DNA of 64,000 nt from Sanguibacter gelidistatuariae (GCF_900096585.1 NZ_FMYH01000004.1:283248-347247); one strand, 5' to 3'. Positions 33,632-42,902 are shown, counted from the first letter of the stretch. The notes: generated from the letters alone by a model not told the origin. Program-made: numbers and translations.

Positions 33632-34315
33632 ATGACCAACGTACTTCTGGCAGAAGACGACCCGGCTATTGCCGAACCTTTGGCGCGCGCGCTCTCCCGC
33701 GAGGGATACAACGTCGTTGTGCAAGGAACAGGTCAAGGCGCAATCGACAACGCGTCTGCTGCTGACCTCATCGTCCTCGACCTTGGCCTCCCGGACATGG
33801 ACGGCCTCGAGGTCGCCCGCGCGATCCGCGGCCTGGGCCTGACCACGCCCGTCCTCGTGCTCACTGCGCGGGCCGACGAGGTCGACCTCGTCGTCGGGCT
33901 CGACGCCGGGGCCGACGACTACGTGACCAAGCCTTTCCGTCTGGCCGAGCTGCTCGCCCGGGTCCGGGCGCTGCTGCGCCGCACCCACGGCGACCCCGCC
34001 GACGCCGAGGAGCTCCAGGCCCAGGACGTCAAGGTCGACGTCGCCGCGCACCGCGCCTTCCAGGGCGAGCGCGAGCTGCACCTGACGACCAAGGAATTCG
34101 AGCTGCTGCGCGTCCTCGTGCAGGGCGCCGGGACCGTCGTCGTGCGAGACACCCTCATGCGCGAGGTCTGGGGATCAGAGCCGATCGGCTCGACCAAGAC
34201 CCTCGACATGCACGTGTCCTGGCTGCGCCGCAAGCTCGGTGACGATGCCAATTCCCCCCGTTACATCACCACCGTCCGGGGACTGGGCTTCCGCTTCGAG
34301 TCCGGCGAGAACTGA
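33632..34315 (+). CDS. OmpR/PhoB-type response regulator
   Basis: The protein has 227 residues. The receiver domain has NVLLAEDDPAIAE, phospho-acceptor D50 (IVLDLGLPDMDG) and VTKPFRLAELLAR with the conserved Lys. The output domain is a winged helix with LTTKEFELLRVL, VVVRDTLMREVW and YITTVRGLGFRF. It is 53 bases upstream of its cognate kinase gene, forming a bicistronic two-component system. The target genes are unknown. Confidence 0.93.
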   Translation: MTNVLLAEDDPAIAEPLARALSREGYNVVVQGTGQGAIDNASAADLIVLDLGLPDMDGLEVARAIRGLGLTTPVLVLTARADEVDLVVGLDAGADDYVTKPFRLAELLARVRALLRRTHGDPADAEELQAQDVKVDVAAHRAFQGERELHLTTKEFELLRVLVQGAGTVVVRDTLMREVWGSEPIGSTKTLDMHVSWLRRKLGDDANSPRYITTVRGLGFRFESGEN

Positions 34316-34368
34316 CAGAACTCCGGGCCGCCCCCGCGTGGGGCAGCCCCGGTCGGGAGCGCTAGAGC

Positions 34369-35697
34369 ATGCGTCGTCGAGTACTGCTGGCCACCGTCTC
34401 CGCGGTGGCGGTCGCCGTCATCCTCCTGGGACTGCCGCTGGCCATCCTCGGTGCGAACCTCGTTCGCGACAACGAGATTCGTGACCTGCAGGCACGCACC
34501 TCCGAGCTCGGCCGCTCGGTCGAGGGGCGGCTGACCCGCGGGGAGGCGATCGACGAGGCGTTCCTCGACCGCTACGTCGGCGGGGAGAACGGCCGGATCG
34601 CCGCGTACATCCAGGTCGTCAGCCCGGACGGCACCAACCTGTCCGCCGGGAACCCGATCGCGGGCAAGGTCGTCGAGCGACCGATCCTCACGCAGTCCAA
34701 CGCGACGATCCAGGTCGCGGTGTCCTACTGGGACATCTACCTGCGCAGCGCGCAGGTCGTCATGCTGGTCATCGCGGCGGCCGTGGTGGCCTTCGGCGCG
34801 GGCATCGTCACGGCCGTGTGGCAGGCCAACCGGCTCTCCGCCCCGCTCGTCTATCTGGCGGCCTCCGCCGAGCAGCTTGGATCGGGCCAGGTGCGACCGC
34901 GCATCGAACCGTCCGGCGTCGAGGAGATCGACCTCGTGGCGGCCGAGCTGGCCCGCAGCTCGGACCGGATGGCCGGGCGGCTGGCCGCCGAACGGCAGTT
35001 CGCCTCGGACGCCTCCCACCAGCTGCGCACTCCGCTGACCGCGCTGTCCATGCGCCTGGAGGAGATCTCCCTGGCCGCCGGGGACAACGAGGAAGTCCAG
35101 GAGGAAGCGCGGATCTCCCTCGAACAGGTAGAACGCCTCGTCCAGGTGGTCGACGACCTGCTGACGCGCTCGCGCACCTCGGGCGGCACGACCGAGGCCG
35201 TGCACCTCATCGAGGTGGTCCAGCAGCAGGAGGAGGAATGGGCGCCGACCTTCCTCAAGCACAACCGCAAGCTCGTCATCGACGTCTCACCCGATGCCCA
35301 CGTGCTCGCCACACCGGGCGCCCTCGCACAGGTGCTCGCGACCCTCATCGAGAACTCCCTCAAGCACGGCGCGGGCACGACGACGGTCCACTCCAAGCCG
35401 TCCGGCCCCAGTGGGGCCATGGCTATCCAGGTCTCCGACGAGGGCCCGGGCGTCCCCGACGACCTCGCCCCGCGCATCTTCGAGCGGGAGGTCACCTCGG
35501 GCAGGGGGACCGGCCTGGGGCTCGCCCTCGCTCGTGACCTGGTCGCGGCCGACGGCGGCCGCCTCGAGCTCTCCCAACGCCGGCCGCCGGTCTTCTCGGT
35601 GTTCCTGGCGGGGGTCCCGCGGACCATGGACCCCGAGCTGGTCCTGCCGCGCGGCGCCCCCATCTCCAGCCGCTCCAAACGCCGCCGCAGCTGGTAA
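34369..35697 (+). CDS. HAMP-containing sensor histidine kinase
   Basis: The protein has 442 residues. Two membrane helices (about 8-30 and 128-150) flank a small extracellular sensor of about 95 residues. A HAMP linker is followed by the HisKA box FASDASHQLRTPLTALSMRLEE (H217), then the HATPase motifs LIENSLKHG, VSDEGPGVP and GTGLGLALARDLV. A short basic C-terminal extension ends in RSKRRRSW. It pairs with the OmpR-type regulator directly upstream. The short extracytoplasmic domain gives no clue to its signal. Confidence 0.92.
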   Translation: MRRRVLLATVSAVAVAVILLGLPLAILGANLVRDNEIRDLQARTSELGRSVEGRLTRGEAIDEAFLDRYVGGENGRIAAYIQVVSPDGTNLSAGNPIAGKVVERPILTQSNATIQVAVSYWDIYLRSAQVVMLVIAAAVVAFGAGIVTAVWQANRLSAPLVYLAASAEQLGSGQVRPRIEPSGVEEIDLVAAELARSSDRMAGRLAAERQFASDASHQLRTPLTALSMRLEEISLAAGDNEEVQEEARISLEQVERLVQVVDDLLTRSRTSGGTTEAVHLIEVVQQQEEEWAPTFLKHNRKLVIDVSPDAHVLATPGALAQVLATLIENSLKHGAGTTTVHSKPSGPSGAMAIQVSDEGPGVPDDLAPRIFEREVTSGRGTGLGLALARDLVAADGGRLELSQRRPPVFSVFLAGVPRTMDPELVLPRGAPISSRSKRRRSW

Positions 35698-35701
35698 CCG
35701 A

Positions 35702-35766
35702 CCGCTGAGTGCGGGCGGACGGCTGCCCAAACCGGACACGAGGCAGCCCTTCGCCCGCACCCAGCG
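35702..35766. repeat. Family B inverted repeat, copy 3, inverted orientation
   Basis: The ends CGCTGAGTGCGGGCG and CGCCCGCACCCAGCG pair with one mismatch. The core GCTGCCCAAACCGGACA is the reverse complement of the core in copy 2, so this element is inserted the other way round. It sits right after the kinase stop, facing gtrA. Confidence 0.85.
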
Positions 35767-35819
35767 TTCGGGGAGGGCGCCCTCGGAGGGCGCCCCGACG
35801 TCGCCGGCGTCGCCCTCGC

Positions 35820-35939
35820 CGAACTCGTGAATCGCTCGCCGAACTCGTGAGCCACCGGCATCCTGACGCGGGAAGCGGCGCTAGTTCACGAGTTCGACGA
35901 GCCGTTCACGAGTTCGACGAGCCGTTCACGAGTTCGACG
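35820..35939. repeat. Structured intergenic repeat, family A copy 3
   Basis: It has the same modular order as copies 1 and 2 (CGAACTCGTGA units, a loop, then repeated TTCACGAGTTCGACG units) but a diverged loop. It overlaps the end of gtrA: the gtrA stop codon and last residues (SNS) are encoded inside the repeat. Confidence 0.8.
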
Positions 35940-36516
35940 CCGCGGTCAGCGGGCGGGAGGGGTCCTTGGCCGTGAAGACCCAGGTGCGGTAGGCGTAGTA
36001 GCGGAAGACCATGCCGAGCACGAGGCCGACTCCGTTCGCGGAGATATTGTCCGCGAGCGGGGAGCGCAGGTCGAGCACGTAGTGGGACACACCCAGGCTC
36101 GCGATCGCGATCGCCATCCCGCCGATGTTCACCACGACAAAGCCGGCGAACTCGCGCAGGTGAGTCTCGGTGCGCCGGTCGGAGAAGGTCCAGAATCTGT
36201 TGCCGAGCCAGGACACCACGGTCGCCACTGCCACAGAGATGATCTTCGCGGTGATCGGCTTGGCCTCGAGCAGATCACCGGGACCGAAGCGCAACAGGTT
36301 GAACAAGCCTGTGTCGACGACGAAGGCGACACCGCCGACCATGCCGAACCGCATGAGCTCATAGAGCCGTGCAAGCAGGGCGGCTCGCCGGCCGGGTGCT
36401 CGCGCGTCCGGGTCGGCAGCGGCCACGGCCTCCGCACCCGTCACGTCCGCCCCCGTGAGGCCAACGCTGGTCATGGCGCCGGGATCGTCGTCGCTCGGGC
36501 GATCTTGCATCGTCAT
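35926..36516 (-). CDS. GtrA-family membrane protein
   Basis: The protein has 196 residues. A variable N-terminus (about 50 residues) is followed by four membrane helices: GMVGGVAFVVDTGLFNLLRFG, IISVAVATVVSWLGNRFWTF, AGFVVVNIGGMAIAIASLGVS and VGLVLGMVFRYYAYRTWVF. GtrA proteins are thought to move polyprenyl-linked sugars or aid glycosylation of wall polymers, which fits the polysaccharide locus further on. The gene is divergent from purK. Its C-terminus is supplied by a family A repeat. Confidence 0.9.
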   Translation of the reverse strand: MTMQDRPSDDDPGAMTSVGLTGADVTGAEAVAAADPDARAPGRRAALLARLYELMRFGMVGGVAFVVDTGLFNLLRFGPGDLLEAKPITAKIISVAVATVVSWLGNRFWTFSDRRTETHLREFAGFVVVNIGGMAIAIASLGVSHYVLDLRSPLADNISANGVGLVLGMVFRYYAYRTWVFTAKDPSRPLTAASNS

Positions 36517-36522
36517 GGTCGA

Positions 36523-36528
36523 AGACTA
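36523..36528 (-). promoter_or_regulatory. -10 element of leaderless gtrA transcript
   Basis: TAGTCT on the minus strand ends 6 bases before the ATG at 36516. Confidence 0.45.
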
Positions 36529-36568
36529 TTCCGTATGAACCACGGTCCGTGGTCGCACCGGTCTCGAC

Positions 36569-36574
36569 TAGGCT
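36569..36574 (+). promoter_or_regulatory. -10 element of leaderless purK transcript
   Basis: TAGGCT ends 8 bases before the GTG at 36583. The gtrA and purK promoters are packed back to back in 66 bases. Confidence 0.45.
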
Positions 36575-36582
36575 GGCTCACT

Positions 36583-37752
36583 GTGGCAGCTCCAGTGATT
36601 GCAGTAGTAGGCGGCGGGCAGCTCGCCCGGATGATGGCCCCCGCGGCGGCTGAGCTGGGCGTGCACCTGCGCGTCCTGGTCGAGGCGGCGGACTCCTCGG
36701 CGGCGCAGGTCGTCGTCGACTCCCCGATCGGCGTGGCCAGCGACGACGCCGCGATCCGCGCGCTCGTCGCGGGCGCCGACGTCCTCACCTTCGAGCACGA
36801 GCACGTGCCGAACGACCTGCTCCACGAGCTCGTCGCGGCCGGCACCCCCGTCCGCCCCGGACCCCACGCGCTGGTCCAGGCGCAGGACAAGATCATCATG
36901 CGGCGCCGTCTCACCGAACTCGGCGCGCCGTGCCCGCGCTGGGCCGAACTCTCCCGCGACGAAGCCACAGCTCGGACCGAGCTGGCCGACTTCCTCGCCG
37001 CGAGCCCCGGCGGGGAGGCGGTCGTCAAGACGTCCCGCGGCGGCTACGACGGCAAGGGCGTACGAGTCGTCTCTGCCCCCGACGACGTCGCCGACTGGTT
37101 CGCCGGCGTGAGCGCGGGCGGCCCGACCCTGCTCGTGGAGGAGAAGGTCCCCTTCGCCCGCGAGCTCGCCGTCCTCGTGGCGCGCCGCCCGAGCGGTGAG
37201 GTCCGCACGTGGCCCGTTGTCGAGTCCGTCCAGCGCGACGGCGTCTGCTCCGAGGTCGTGGCACCCGCACCGGACCTCACCGCGGCCGAGGCCGAGCGCG
37301 CGCGCTCCGTCGCCGTCGCGATCGCGGAGGGGCTCGACGTGACGGGCGTGCTCGCCGTCGAGCTCTTCGAGGTGCGCGTGCCCGGCGCCGAGCCGGTCAT
37401 CATCGTCAACGAGCTGGCCATGCGCCCCCACAACTCCGGTCACTGGACCATCGACGGGTCGGTGACCAGCCAGTTCGAGCAGCACCTGCGCGCCGTCCTC
37501 GACCTCCCGCTGGGCGAGACGGCTACGACTGCGCCCTGGACCGTCATGGCGAACGTGCTGGGCAGCTCCCTCGCCCAGATGACCGACGCGCTCCCGGCCG
37601 TCCTCGCGCAGTTCCCCGATGCCCGCGTAAACCTCTACGGCAAGGACGTGCGTCCGGGCCGCAAGCTTGGTCACGTCAACGTCAGCGGCACCGACCTCGA
37701 CGATGTCCGACGCCGGGCGATGGCCGCCGCCGCGATCTTGCGCGGGGAATAG
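36583..37752 (+). CDS. purK: 5-(carboxyamino)imidazole ribonucleotide synthase
   Basis: The protein has 389 residues, normal for PurK. It uses ATP and bicarbonate to carboxylate AIR in purine synthesis. [14 protein letters not shown] is the N-terminal dinucleotide-like fold. The ATP-grasp core includes [33 protein letters not shown] and [18 protein letters not shown], the last being the PurK signature. The GTG start is chosen because the frame upstream has no family residues. It is followed by purE in the same operon. Confidence 0.93.
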   Translation: MAAPVIAVVGGGQLARMMAPAAAELGVHLRVLVEAADSSAAQVVVDSPIGVASDDAAIRALVAGADVLTFEHEHVPNDLLHELVAAGTPVRPGPHALVQAQDKIIMRRRLTELGAPCPRWAELSRDEATARTELADFLAASPGGEAVVKTSRGGYDGKGVRVVSAPDDVADWFAGVSAGGPTLLVEEKVPFARELAVLVARRPSGEVRTWPVVESVQRDGVCSEVVAPAPDLTAAEAERARSVAVAIAEGLDVTGVLAVELFEVRVPGAEPVIIVNELAMRPHNSGHWTIDGSVTSQFEQHLRAVLDLPLGETATTAPWTVMANVLGSSLAQMTDALPAVLAQFPDARVNLYGKDVRPGRKLGHVNVSGTDLDDVRRRAMAAAAILRGE

Positions 37753-37807
37753 CGCGGCTCACGCCACGCGCCAGCACATGACAAGTCAGCCGAGCAAGGG
37801 AACAGCC

Positions 37808-38338
37808 ATGAGCAACGCAGTCGTCGGGATCGTCATGGGGTCGGACTCCGACTGGCCGGTCATGCAGGCCGCCGCGGACGCGCTGACCGAGTTCGGGGTG
37901 GCGATCGAGGTCGACGTCGTCTCCGCGCACCGGATGCCCACCGAGATGATCGACTACGGCCGCGAGGCCGCCGGGCGTGGGCTTCGCGTCATCATCGCGG
38001 GCGCAGGCGGGGCGGCGCACCTGCCCGGCATGCTCGCCGCGGTGACCCCGCTGCCGGTGATCGGGGTCCCCGTCCCGCTCGCCTACCTCGACGGGATGGA
38101 CTCCCTGCTCTCGATCGTGCAGATGCCGGCCGGCGTCCCGGTCGCGACCGTGTCGATCGGCGGGGCCCGCAACGCGGGTCTGCTGGCCGCTCGGATCCTG
38201 GCGAGCGGGACTGACGAGGCGTCCCTCGCGCTGCGCCAGGCGATGGTCGACTTCCAGGACGGACTGAGCGAGCAGGCCAAGGCCAAGGGCGCCCGGCTGC
38301 GCGCCGGACGCGAGCAGCGCACCGGCTTCACGGCCTGA
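37808..38338 (+). CDS. purE: N5-CAIR mutase
   Basis: The protein has 176 residues. It converts the PurK product N5-CAIR to CAIR. The signatures are [30 protein letters not shown] with the catalytic His region, [14 protein letters not shown] and [33 protein letters not shown] precedes the ATG. Its 55-base spacing from purK suggests one mRNA. A stem-loop directly after the stop probably ends the transcript. Confidence 0.95.
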   Translation: MSNAVVGIVMGSDSDWPVMQAAADALTEFGVAIEVDVVSAHRMPTEMIDYGREAAGRGLRVIIAGAGGAAHLPGMLAAVTPLPVIGVPVPLAYLDGMDSLLSIVQMPAGVPVATVSIGGARNAGLLAARILASGTDEASLALRQAMVDFQDGLSEQAKAKGARLRAGREQRTGFTA

Positions 38339-38342
38339 GCGC

Positions 38343-38373
38343 CTCGGGCCCCTCCGCAGGGGAGCGGCCCGAG
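38343..38373. terminator. Stem-loop between convergent purE and LCP gene
   Basis: CTCGGGCC pairs with GGCCCGAG and further pairing is possible in the loop (CCTCC/GGGGAG). It begins 5 bases after the purE stop and ends 10 bases before the LCP stop, so it can serve both. Confidence 0.7.
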
Positions 38374-38382
38374 AGCAGGAAC

Positions 38383-39867
38383 CTACTGCGGCAGCCCTCC
38401 GACCACGCCGGCGGCCATCTTCCCGTCACGGATGTCGGTCCAGAACTGCGGGCTGAGCTCCGCGTTCAGCTGCACGGCGGACCCGACGCCACCCGGCCGG
38501 TAGTCGAGGCTGCTCAGCGGCGGTGTGCCGGTGACGCCACCGGGACCGTTCGCGGCCCGGAAGGCGAGCGCCATCTTGCCCAGGTCGATGATGTTGGTGT
38601 CCTGGTCGACGGTCAGCACGTCGAGCCCAGCGCTGATGAGCTCGCGCTGCGTACCCGGCTTGAACAGGATCGACTTGTTCTGCACGGCCGAGGTCACCGC
38701 GCCGATCACCTGACGCTGGCGCTCGGCTCGGCCGATGTCACCCTGCGGGTCGGAGTAGCGCATCCGGGAGAAGGCGAGCGCGGTCGTGCCGTCCGCCGTG
38801 TGGCAGCCAGCAGCCCACACGAGGCCGCTGTTGGGGTCGTTGACGTCGTAGTCCAGGCACAGCTCGACGCCGCCGACCGCGTCGACGATCGTCTCGACGC
38901 CGCTAAACCCGATCTCGATGTAGTGGTCGACGGTCAGCCCCGTCATGCCCTCGACGGTCTGGACCAGCAGCGGTGCGCCACCCCAGGAGTAGGCGGCGTT
39001 GAGCTTGTTGGCCTTGTTGCCGGGGATGTCGACGTAGGAGTCTCGCGGCAGGCTGATCAGCGACGTGGGCCCGGAGTCGGGGACGTGCAGCACCATGATC
39101 GTGTCTGTCCGTGCCCCCTCCGTCCCGTCGTCGCCGACGGCGCCGTCGGCGCGCGAGTCGGAGCCGGCGAGCAGATAGGTGGTGCCTGGGGTGTTCGCGG
39201 CTCCCGAGAGCGCGTCGATGTGGTTGATCTTGCCGTTTGCCCAGAGCAGCAGCCCGACCGGCCAGGCGATCGCCAGGACAAGCAGCAGCGCGACGGCGAG
39301 GGCCGCGATGCGGCCCCAGCGTGGCTTGGCGCGTCGCGCATCCTGGGGACCTGGGGCGTGCGGCCCCGAACCGTGCGGCCCTGAGCCGCCGGGTGCCCCG
39401 GCGCCGTGCGCCCGGACCGCTCCGGGACCGCCCGCACCGGCAGCCGCCTTCAGAGGCGCGGCTCCCTGGACAGGCCTGGGCACGCTGGTGCCTGCCGCGG
39501 GCGGGAAGGCGGCCGGTCGGGTCGATCCGGAGACCGGGCGCGCCGGGTGCGCGGAAGGTGGCGTGGCCGCGCGCGGTGCCGGTGCCGGGATCCGCCCCGA
39601 CGAACCGGGTCGCGGGGCGTTGCCGCTCAGCTGGCCAGCCATGCCCGACGACGTCCGGCGCACAGCGGGCGGCGTGGGCTCGCTACGGCTCGCACCCGCG
39701 CCAGCATTGGAGCCGACGCTGGCTGGGACTGCCCGCAGCGCGCCGTCGCCGGTGTCGCCGACCTCGATCGAGGAGTCCCGGGCAGAGGGACGTGGCGGGC
39801 GACCGGACTGCGGGGTGAAGCTCGGCGGCGGGATCGAGGCCGGACGGGGCTGGTCGTCGGGAGTCAT
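38383..39867 (-). CDS. LytR-CpsA-Psr (LCP) family wall-polymer ligase, long N-terminal tail
   Basis: The protein has 494 residues. A disordered Pro/Ala/Gly-rich cytoplasmic tail of about 180 residues precedes a single membrane helix (RIAALAVALLLVLAIAWPVGLLLW). The extracellular LCP domain shows TYLLAGSDSRADG, ARTDTIMVLHVP, LISLPRDSYVDIPG, and AFSRMRYSDPQGDIGRAERQRQVI with the Arg/Asp residues that bind polyprenyl pyrophosphate. Such enzymes transfer polymers from lipid carriers to peptidoglycan. It starts 12 bases after the upstream LCP gene ends, and the two probably form one operon. Confidence 0.93.
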   Translation of the reverse strand: MTPDDQPRPASIPPPSFTPQSGRPPRPSARDSSIEVGDTGDGALRAVPASVGSNAGAGASRSEPTPPAVRRTSSGMAGQLSGNAPRPGSSGRIPAPAPRAATPPSAHPARPVSGSTRPAAFPPAAGTSVPRPVQGAAPLKAAAGAGGPGAVRAHGAGAPGGSGPHGSGPHAPGPQDARRAKPRWGRIAALAVALLLVLAIAWPVGLLLWANGKINHIDALSGAANTPGTTYLLAGSDSRADGAVGDDGTEGARTDTIMVLHVPDSGPTSLISLPRDSYVDIPGNKANKLNAAYSWGGAPLLVQTVEGMTGLTVDHYIEIGFSGVETIVDAVGGVELCLDYDVNDPNSGLVWAAGCHTADGTTALAFSRMRYSDPQGDIGRAERQRQVIGAVTSAVQNKSILFKPGTQRELISAGLDVLTVDQDTNIIDLGKMALAFRAANGPGGVTGTPPLSSLDYRPGGVGSAVQLNAELSPQFWTDIRDGKMAAGVVGGLPQ

Positions 39868-39878
39868 GGGTTACCCGA

Positions 39879-41171
39879 TCAACCGCAGGTGGCGGTTGTG
39901 TCCGCGGCCGTGGTCAGACCCTTCGGGGGAGCGGTCGTCGTGGCGGTCTGCGTCGGCTCGGTGGTTGCCGTGCTCGTCGGTTCGTCGGTGGCGGCGTCCT
40001 CGGGAGTGGCGGCCGGAGCGTCTGTCGGGGCCTCGACCGGCGTGGAACCGTCGATCGGCCGGTCGGCGGCGATGTTCGCCCACACGTCGTCGGCCGCGGA
40101 GGTCCACACGACGCGGTTCTTGTCCGCGGGGTCGTCCGCGACCGGGACCATGAGGAAGTTGATCTTCGCGGCGTCGATCCCGCGCAATGACATGGCCAGC
40201 CCGCTGAGGTTCTGCAGCGAGGCGAACTCGGGGCTCGCCTTGAGCGACGACGTCGCGGCGTTGAGGAACTTCAGCAACCCGGGTGCGTCGGTGAGGAGGT
40301 TCTTGTCCAGGAGGGTGTTCGCGGTCGCGCCGAGCAGCTCCTGCTGGCGGGAGATGCGGGTGAGGTCCGAGCCGTTGAGGCCGGTGCCCTTGCGGGCCCG
40401 GGCGAGGCCGAGGGCCTGCTCACCGTTGAGGGTCTGCTGCCCGGCCGCGAGGTTGAGGTTCGCCTCCGGGGACACGATGGCCTCCGGGAGGCAGATCGGC
40501 ACCCCGCCGATCGAGTCGATCATGGACTGGAAGCCGGCGAAGTCGACGACGACGAAGCCGTCGAGGTAGACGTCCGTGATGGACATGACCGTGAGCATGG
40601 AGCAGCCGGCCGCGGAGGCGATGTCCCCGCCGTTGTCCCAGCCGGTGGCGAAGGCGGAGTTGAACATCGCCTTCTTCTGCGCCTTTGTCGTGGACCCGTC
40701 GGTCATGGTGCAGGACGGGATGGCGACCATGGAGTCGCGGGGGATGGAGACGAGGTCGACCCGGGTCCGGTCGGCCGAGATGTGCATGACGATCGTCGTG
40801 TCCGAGCGCATGCCTCCCGCTTCGCCGCCGATGGTGGCGTTCTCGCCGCTGCGGTCGTCGGAGCCCATGAGCAGGATGTTGACCGGCACGCCGGCCTTGG
40901 GGTCCTTGGGGTCCTCGGTGGGTGCGCTGGGCAGCCCGTCGACGCCGGCGAGCAGGTCGGAGACGTCGATCGACTCGATGTTGTTCTGCATCTTGTAGTA
41001 GATGGCGCCGGCCCCGGTGGCCACGAAGGCGAATACCCCGGTGAGGACCAGGCCGATGAGGCGCATCATGGAGTGCGTGCGGACGGTCCGAGCGTGGCGG
41101 GGGTCGCGCGCCGCAGCCGCAGTGTTCTGCGCACGCTGGGCGGCCCGGGTCGAGGCATGGGGAGTCGTCAC
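39879..41171 (-). CDS. LytR-CpsA-Psr (LCP) family wall-polymer ligase
   Basis: From the GTG at 41171 the protein has 430 residues. One membrane helix (RLIGLVLTGVFAFVATGAGAIYY) precedes the LCP core: NILLMGSDDRSGE, RSDTTIVMHISADRTRVDLVSIPRDS, and LGLARARKGTGLNGSDLTRISRQQELL. A Thr/Ala/Pro/Glu-rich C-terminal tail (about 380-430) probably spans the wall. The second half shows a GWDNGGDIASAAGCSMLTVMSITDVYLDGFVVVDF segment, very similar to the next LCP gene, so the two are recent duplicates. TAGGAT 8 bases before the GTG suggests a leaderless start. Confidence 0.92.
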   Translation of the reverse strand: MTTPHASTRAAQRAQNTAAAARDPRHARTVRTHSMMRLIGLVLTGVFAFVATGAGAIYYKMQNNIESIDVSDLLAGVDGLPSAPTEDPKDPKAGVPVNILLMGSDDRSGENATIGGEAGGMRSDTTIVMHISADRTRVDLVSIPRDSMVAIPSCTMTDGSTTKAQKKAMFNSAFATGWDNGGDIASAAGCSMLTVMSITDVYLDGFVVVDFAGFQSMIDSIGGVPICLPEAIVSPEANLNLAAGQQTLNGEQALGLARARKGTGLNGSDLTRISRQQELLGATANTLLDKNLLTDAPGLLKFLNAATSSLKASPEFASLQNLSGLAMSLRGIDAAKINFLMVPVADDPADKNRVVWTSAADDVWANIAADRPIDGSTPVEAPTDAPAATPEDAATDEPTSTATTEPTQTATTTAPPKGLTTAADTTATCG

Positions 41172-41179
41172 GATTGGTA

Positions 41180-41185
41180 ATCCTA
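41180..41185 (-). promoter_or_regulatory. -10 element of leaderless LCP operon
   Basis: TAGGAT on the minus strand ends 8 bases before the GTG at 41171. Confidence 0.4.
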
Positions 41186-41249
41186 GGTCTGCCGGGCGCA
41201 CGGGCGGAGTAGTCGCCGGGGCAGCCTGGTGGAGGGATTGTGGAGATCG

Positions 41250-42347
41250 CTACTGATCAGCGCCCGTGGGCGGCTGATCAGCCTTGATCCGCTCCCACAG
41301 GGGTCCGGCCGCATCCGTCCACACCACGCGGTCCTTGTCCTGGGGTGCCTCCGCGACCGGGACCTTGGTGAAGACGATGTTGTCCGTACCCGTCGCCTTG
41401 AGGCTCAGCGCAAGACCGGTGAGATCGCGGACCGAGCTGAGGCTGTCGCTGACCGTCAAGGACTTGGTCGCCGCACTGACGAACTGAGTGAGCGCGGGCA
41501 GGTCGGTGAGCAGGTTCTTCTCCGTGACCGCGGTCGCCATCGCCGCGAGCAGGGCCTGCTGGCGTTCGATGCGCTTGAGGTCGGAACCGATCTCCAGGCC
41601 CCACCCGGTCCCGGTCCGCGCCCGGGACAGCTGGGTGGCCTCCCACGGGGTGAGCACCTGGTACCCGGCCGCCAGGACCAGGCCGCCGGCCTTGGGGGAG
41701 GAGATCGCCTCGGGGATCGTGATGGGCACTCCTCCGAGGGCCTCGACCATCGCGGAGAACCCGTTGAAGTCCGCGACGATCGCGCCGTCGAGGTAGATGC
41801 CGGTGAGGGACTCGACGGTGGCCATCGCGCAGGCGGTCGCGGAGGTCAGGTCTCCGCCGTTGAACCATCCGCGGCTGAAGGCATGGTTGAACATCGTGTC
41901 CTTGACGGCGGGTAGGACCTTGCCGCTGGTCGTCCGGCACTCGGGCACATCGACGATCGAGTCACGCGGGATGGAGACGACCTCGACCCGGCTCCGGTCC
42001 GCCGACAGGTGCACCACGAGCGTGGTGTCGGAGGCCACCGACCCGTCGGCGCCGCCGAGGGCGAGGTTGTCGCCCTCCCGCGTGTCGGAGCCGAGCAGCA
42101 GGATGTTGACCGGGACACCGGCGTTCGGGTCCTGAGGATCGCGGACGGGAGCCGGTGGACGGTCACTGAGCAGGTCGCTGACGGGGAGGCGAGCGATGTT
42201 GTGGTCCAGCGTCCAGAACGCGGCCCCGGCGCCCACCACGGCGAAGGTCAGGGCTCCGACGCAGACGATCCCTGCTGTCCGGGCCGCTCGTCGGCGCGGA
42301 CGGGTGCGAGCGTGCGCGAGCGGCAGAGGCGCGACGGACCGAGTCAT
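41250..42347 (-). CDS. LytR-CpsA-Psr (LCP) family wall-polymer ligase
   Basis: The protein has 365 residues. A basic N-terminus and one membrane helix (GIVCVGALTFAVVGAGAAFWTL) precede the LCP core with NILLLGSDTREGD, VEVVSIPRDSIVDVPEC, and TQLSRARTGTGWGLEIGSDLKRIERQQALL, which contains the conserved Arg cluster. It shares blocks with the neighbouring LCP (AFSRGWFNGGDLTSATACAMATVESLTGIYLDG), indicating tandem duplication. It lacks the long C-terminal tail of its neighbour. TAGAGT 8 bases before the ATG (42356-42361) is a candidate leaderless promoter, so it may be transcribed separately. Confidence 0.92.
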   Translation of the reverse strand: MTRSVAPLPLAHARTRPRRRAARTAGIVCVGALTFAVVGAGAAFWTLDHNIARLPVSDLLSDRPPAPVRDPQDPNAGVPVNILLLGSDTREGDNLALGGADGSVASDTTLVVHLSADRSRVEVVSIPRDSIVDVPECRTTSGKVLPAVKDTMFNHAFSRGWFNGGDLTSATACAMATVESLTGIYLDGAIVADFNGFSAMVEALGGVPITIPEAISSPKAGGLVLAAGYQVLTPWEATQLSRARTGTGWGLEIGSDLKRIERQQALLAAMATAVTEKNLLTDLPALTQFVSAATKSLTVSDSLSSVRDLTGLALSLKATGTDNIVFTKVPVAEAPQDKDRVVWTDAAGPLWERIKADQPPTGADQ

Positions 42348-42355
42348 AGCAGCAG

Positions 42356-42361
42356 ACTCTA
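42356..42361 (-). promoter_or_regulatory. -10 element of leaderless third LCP gene
   Basis: TAGAGT on the minus strand ends 8 bases before the ATG at 42347. Confidence 0.4.
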
Positions 42362-42440
42362 GGGCGACCGGAGGCCGGAAAGGTCCCGGTTGTGCGCGTG
42401 TGTCGTGTCGGATGTGTGAAGGCCGTCACAGAACGGCAGG

Positions 42441-42902
42441 TCAGGGTGCGCGCGGGCCGTCGTCGGGCAGGGAAAGCGGACTGCGCACCTCGGCCGGCGT
42501 GGCGGAGTCGGGGGCGTCAGAAGGTGTGGCGGGGCTGTGCGCCTCGGGAGGTGCCTCGGCGCCCGAGCGCGCTTCGGAGAGCGTGAGCTCCCGGGTCAGC
42601 AAGGTGATCTGCCGCGACATCCGGTTCATCCGCCGGTGGCTGGTTGAGATGTAGCTGAGGAACGCGATGACGAGCGCATACAGCAGGAGGTCGGCCCCGC
42701 GCCCGACGCCCACGGCGTTCGCCACCCGAGACAGCACCTGCGGGAAGATGACCGACGCCGCGGCCCCCACGACGAAGAGCAGGAGGCACAGCCGGCGGAT
42801 CGCCTGGTGGCGGGCGCCCGCGGTCGAGCGCGTGAGCAGCACCGCGATGCCCGCCACGGCGGCGAGCAGGATGATCTGGATCAGCAGGACGTTGCCGCCC
42901 AT
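42441..42902 (-). CDS. DUF2304 membrane protein
   Basis: The protein has 153 residues. Three membrane helices (LLIQIILLAAVAGIAVLL, LCLLLFVVGAAASVIFPQV, ADLLLYALVIAFLSYIS) are followed by a cytoplasmic coiled-coil-like segment (MNRMSRQITLLTRELTLSEA) and a disordered Pro/Ala/Ser tail. The family is almost always next to a dolichyl-phosphate-type GT2, as here, and probably helps anchor or assist that enzyme in making a polyprenyl-phosphate sugar. GAAGGAG precedes the ATG. Confidence 0.87.
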   Translation of the reverse strand: MGGNVLLIQIILLAAVAGIAVLLTRSTAGARHQAIRRLCLLLFVVGAAASVIFPQVLSRVANAVGVGRGADLLLYALVIAFLSYISTSHRRMNRMSRQITLLTRELTLSEARSGAEAPPEAHSPATPSDAPDSATPAEVRSPLSLPDDGPRAP

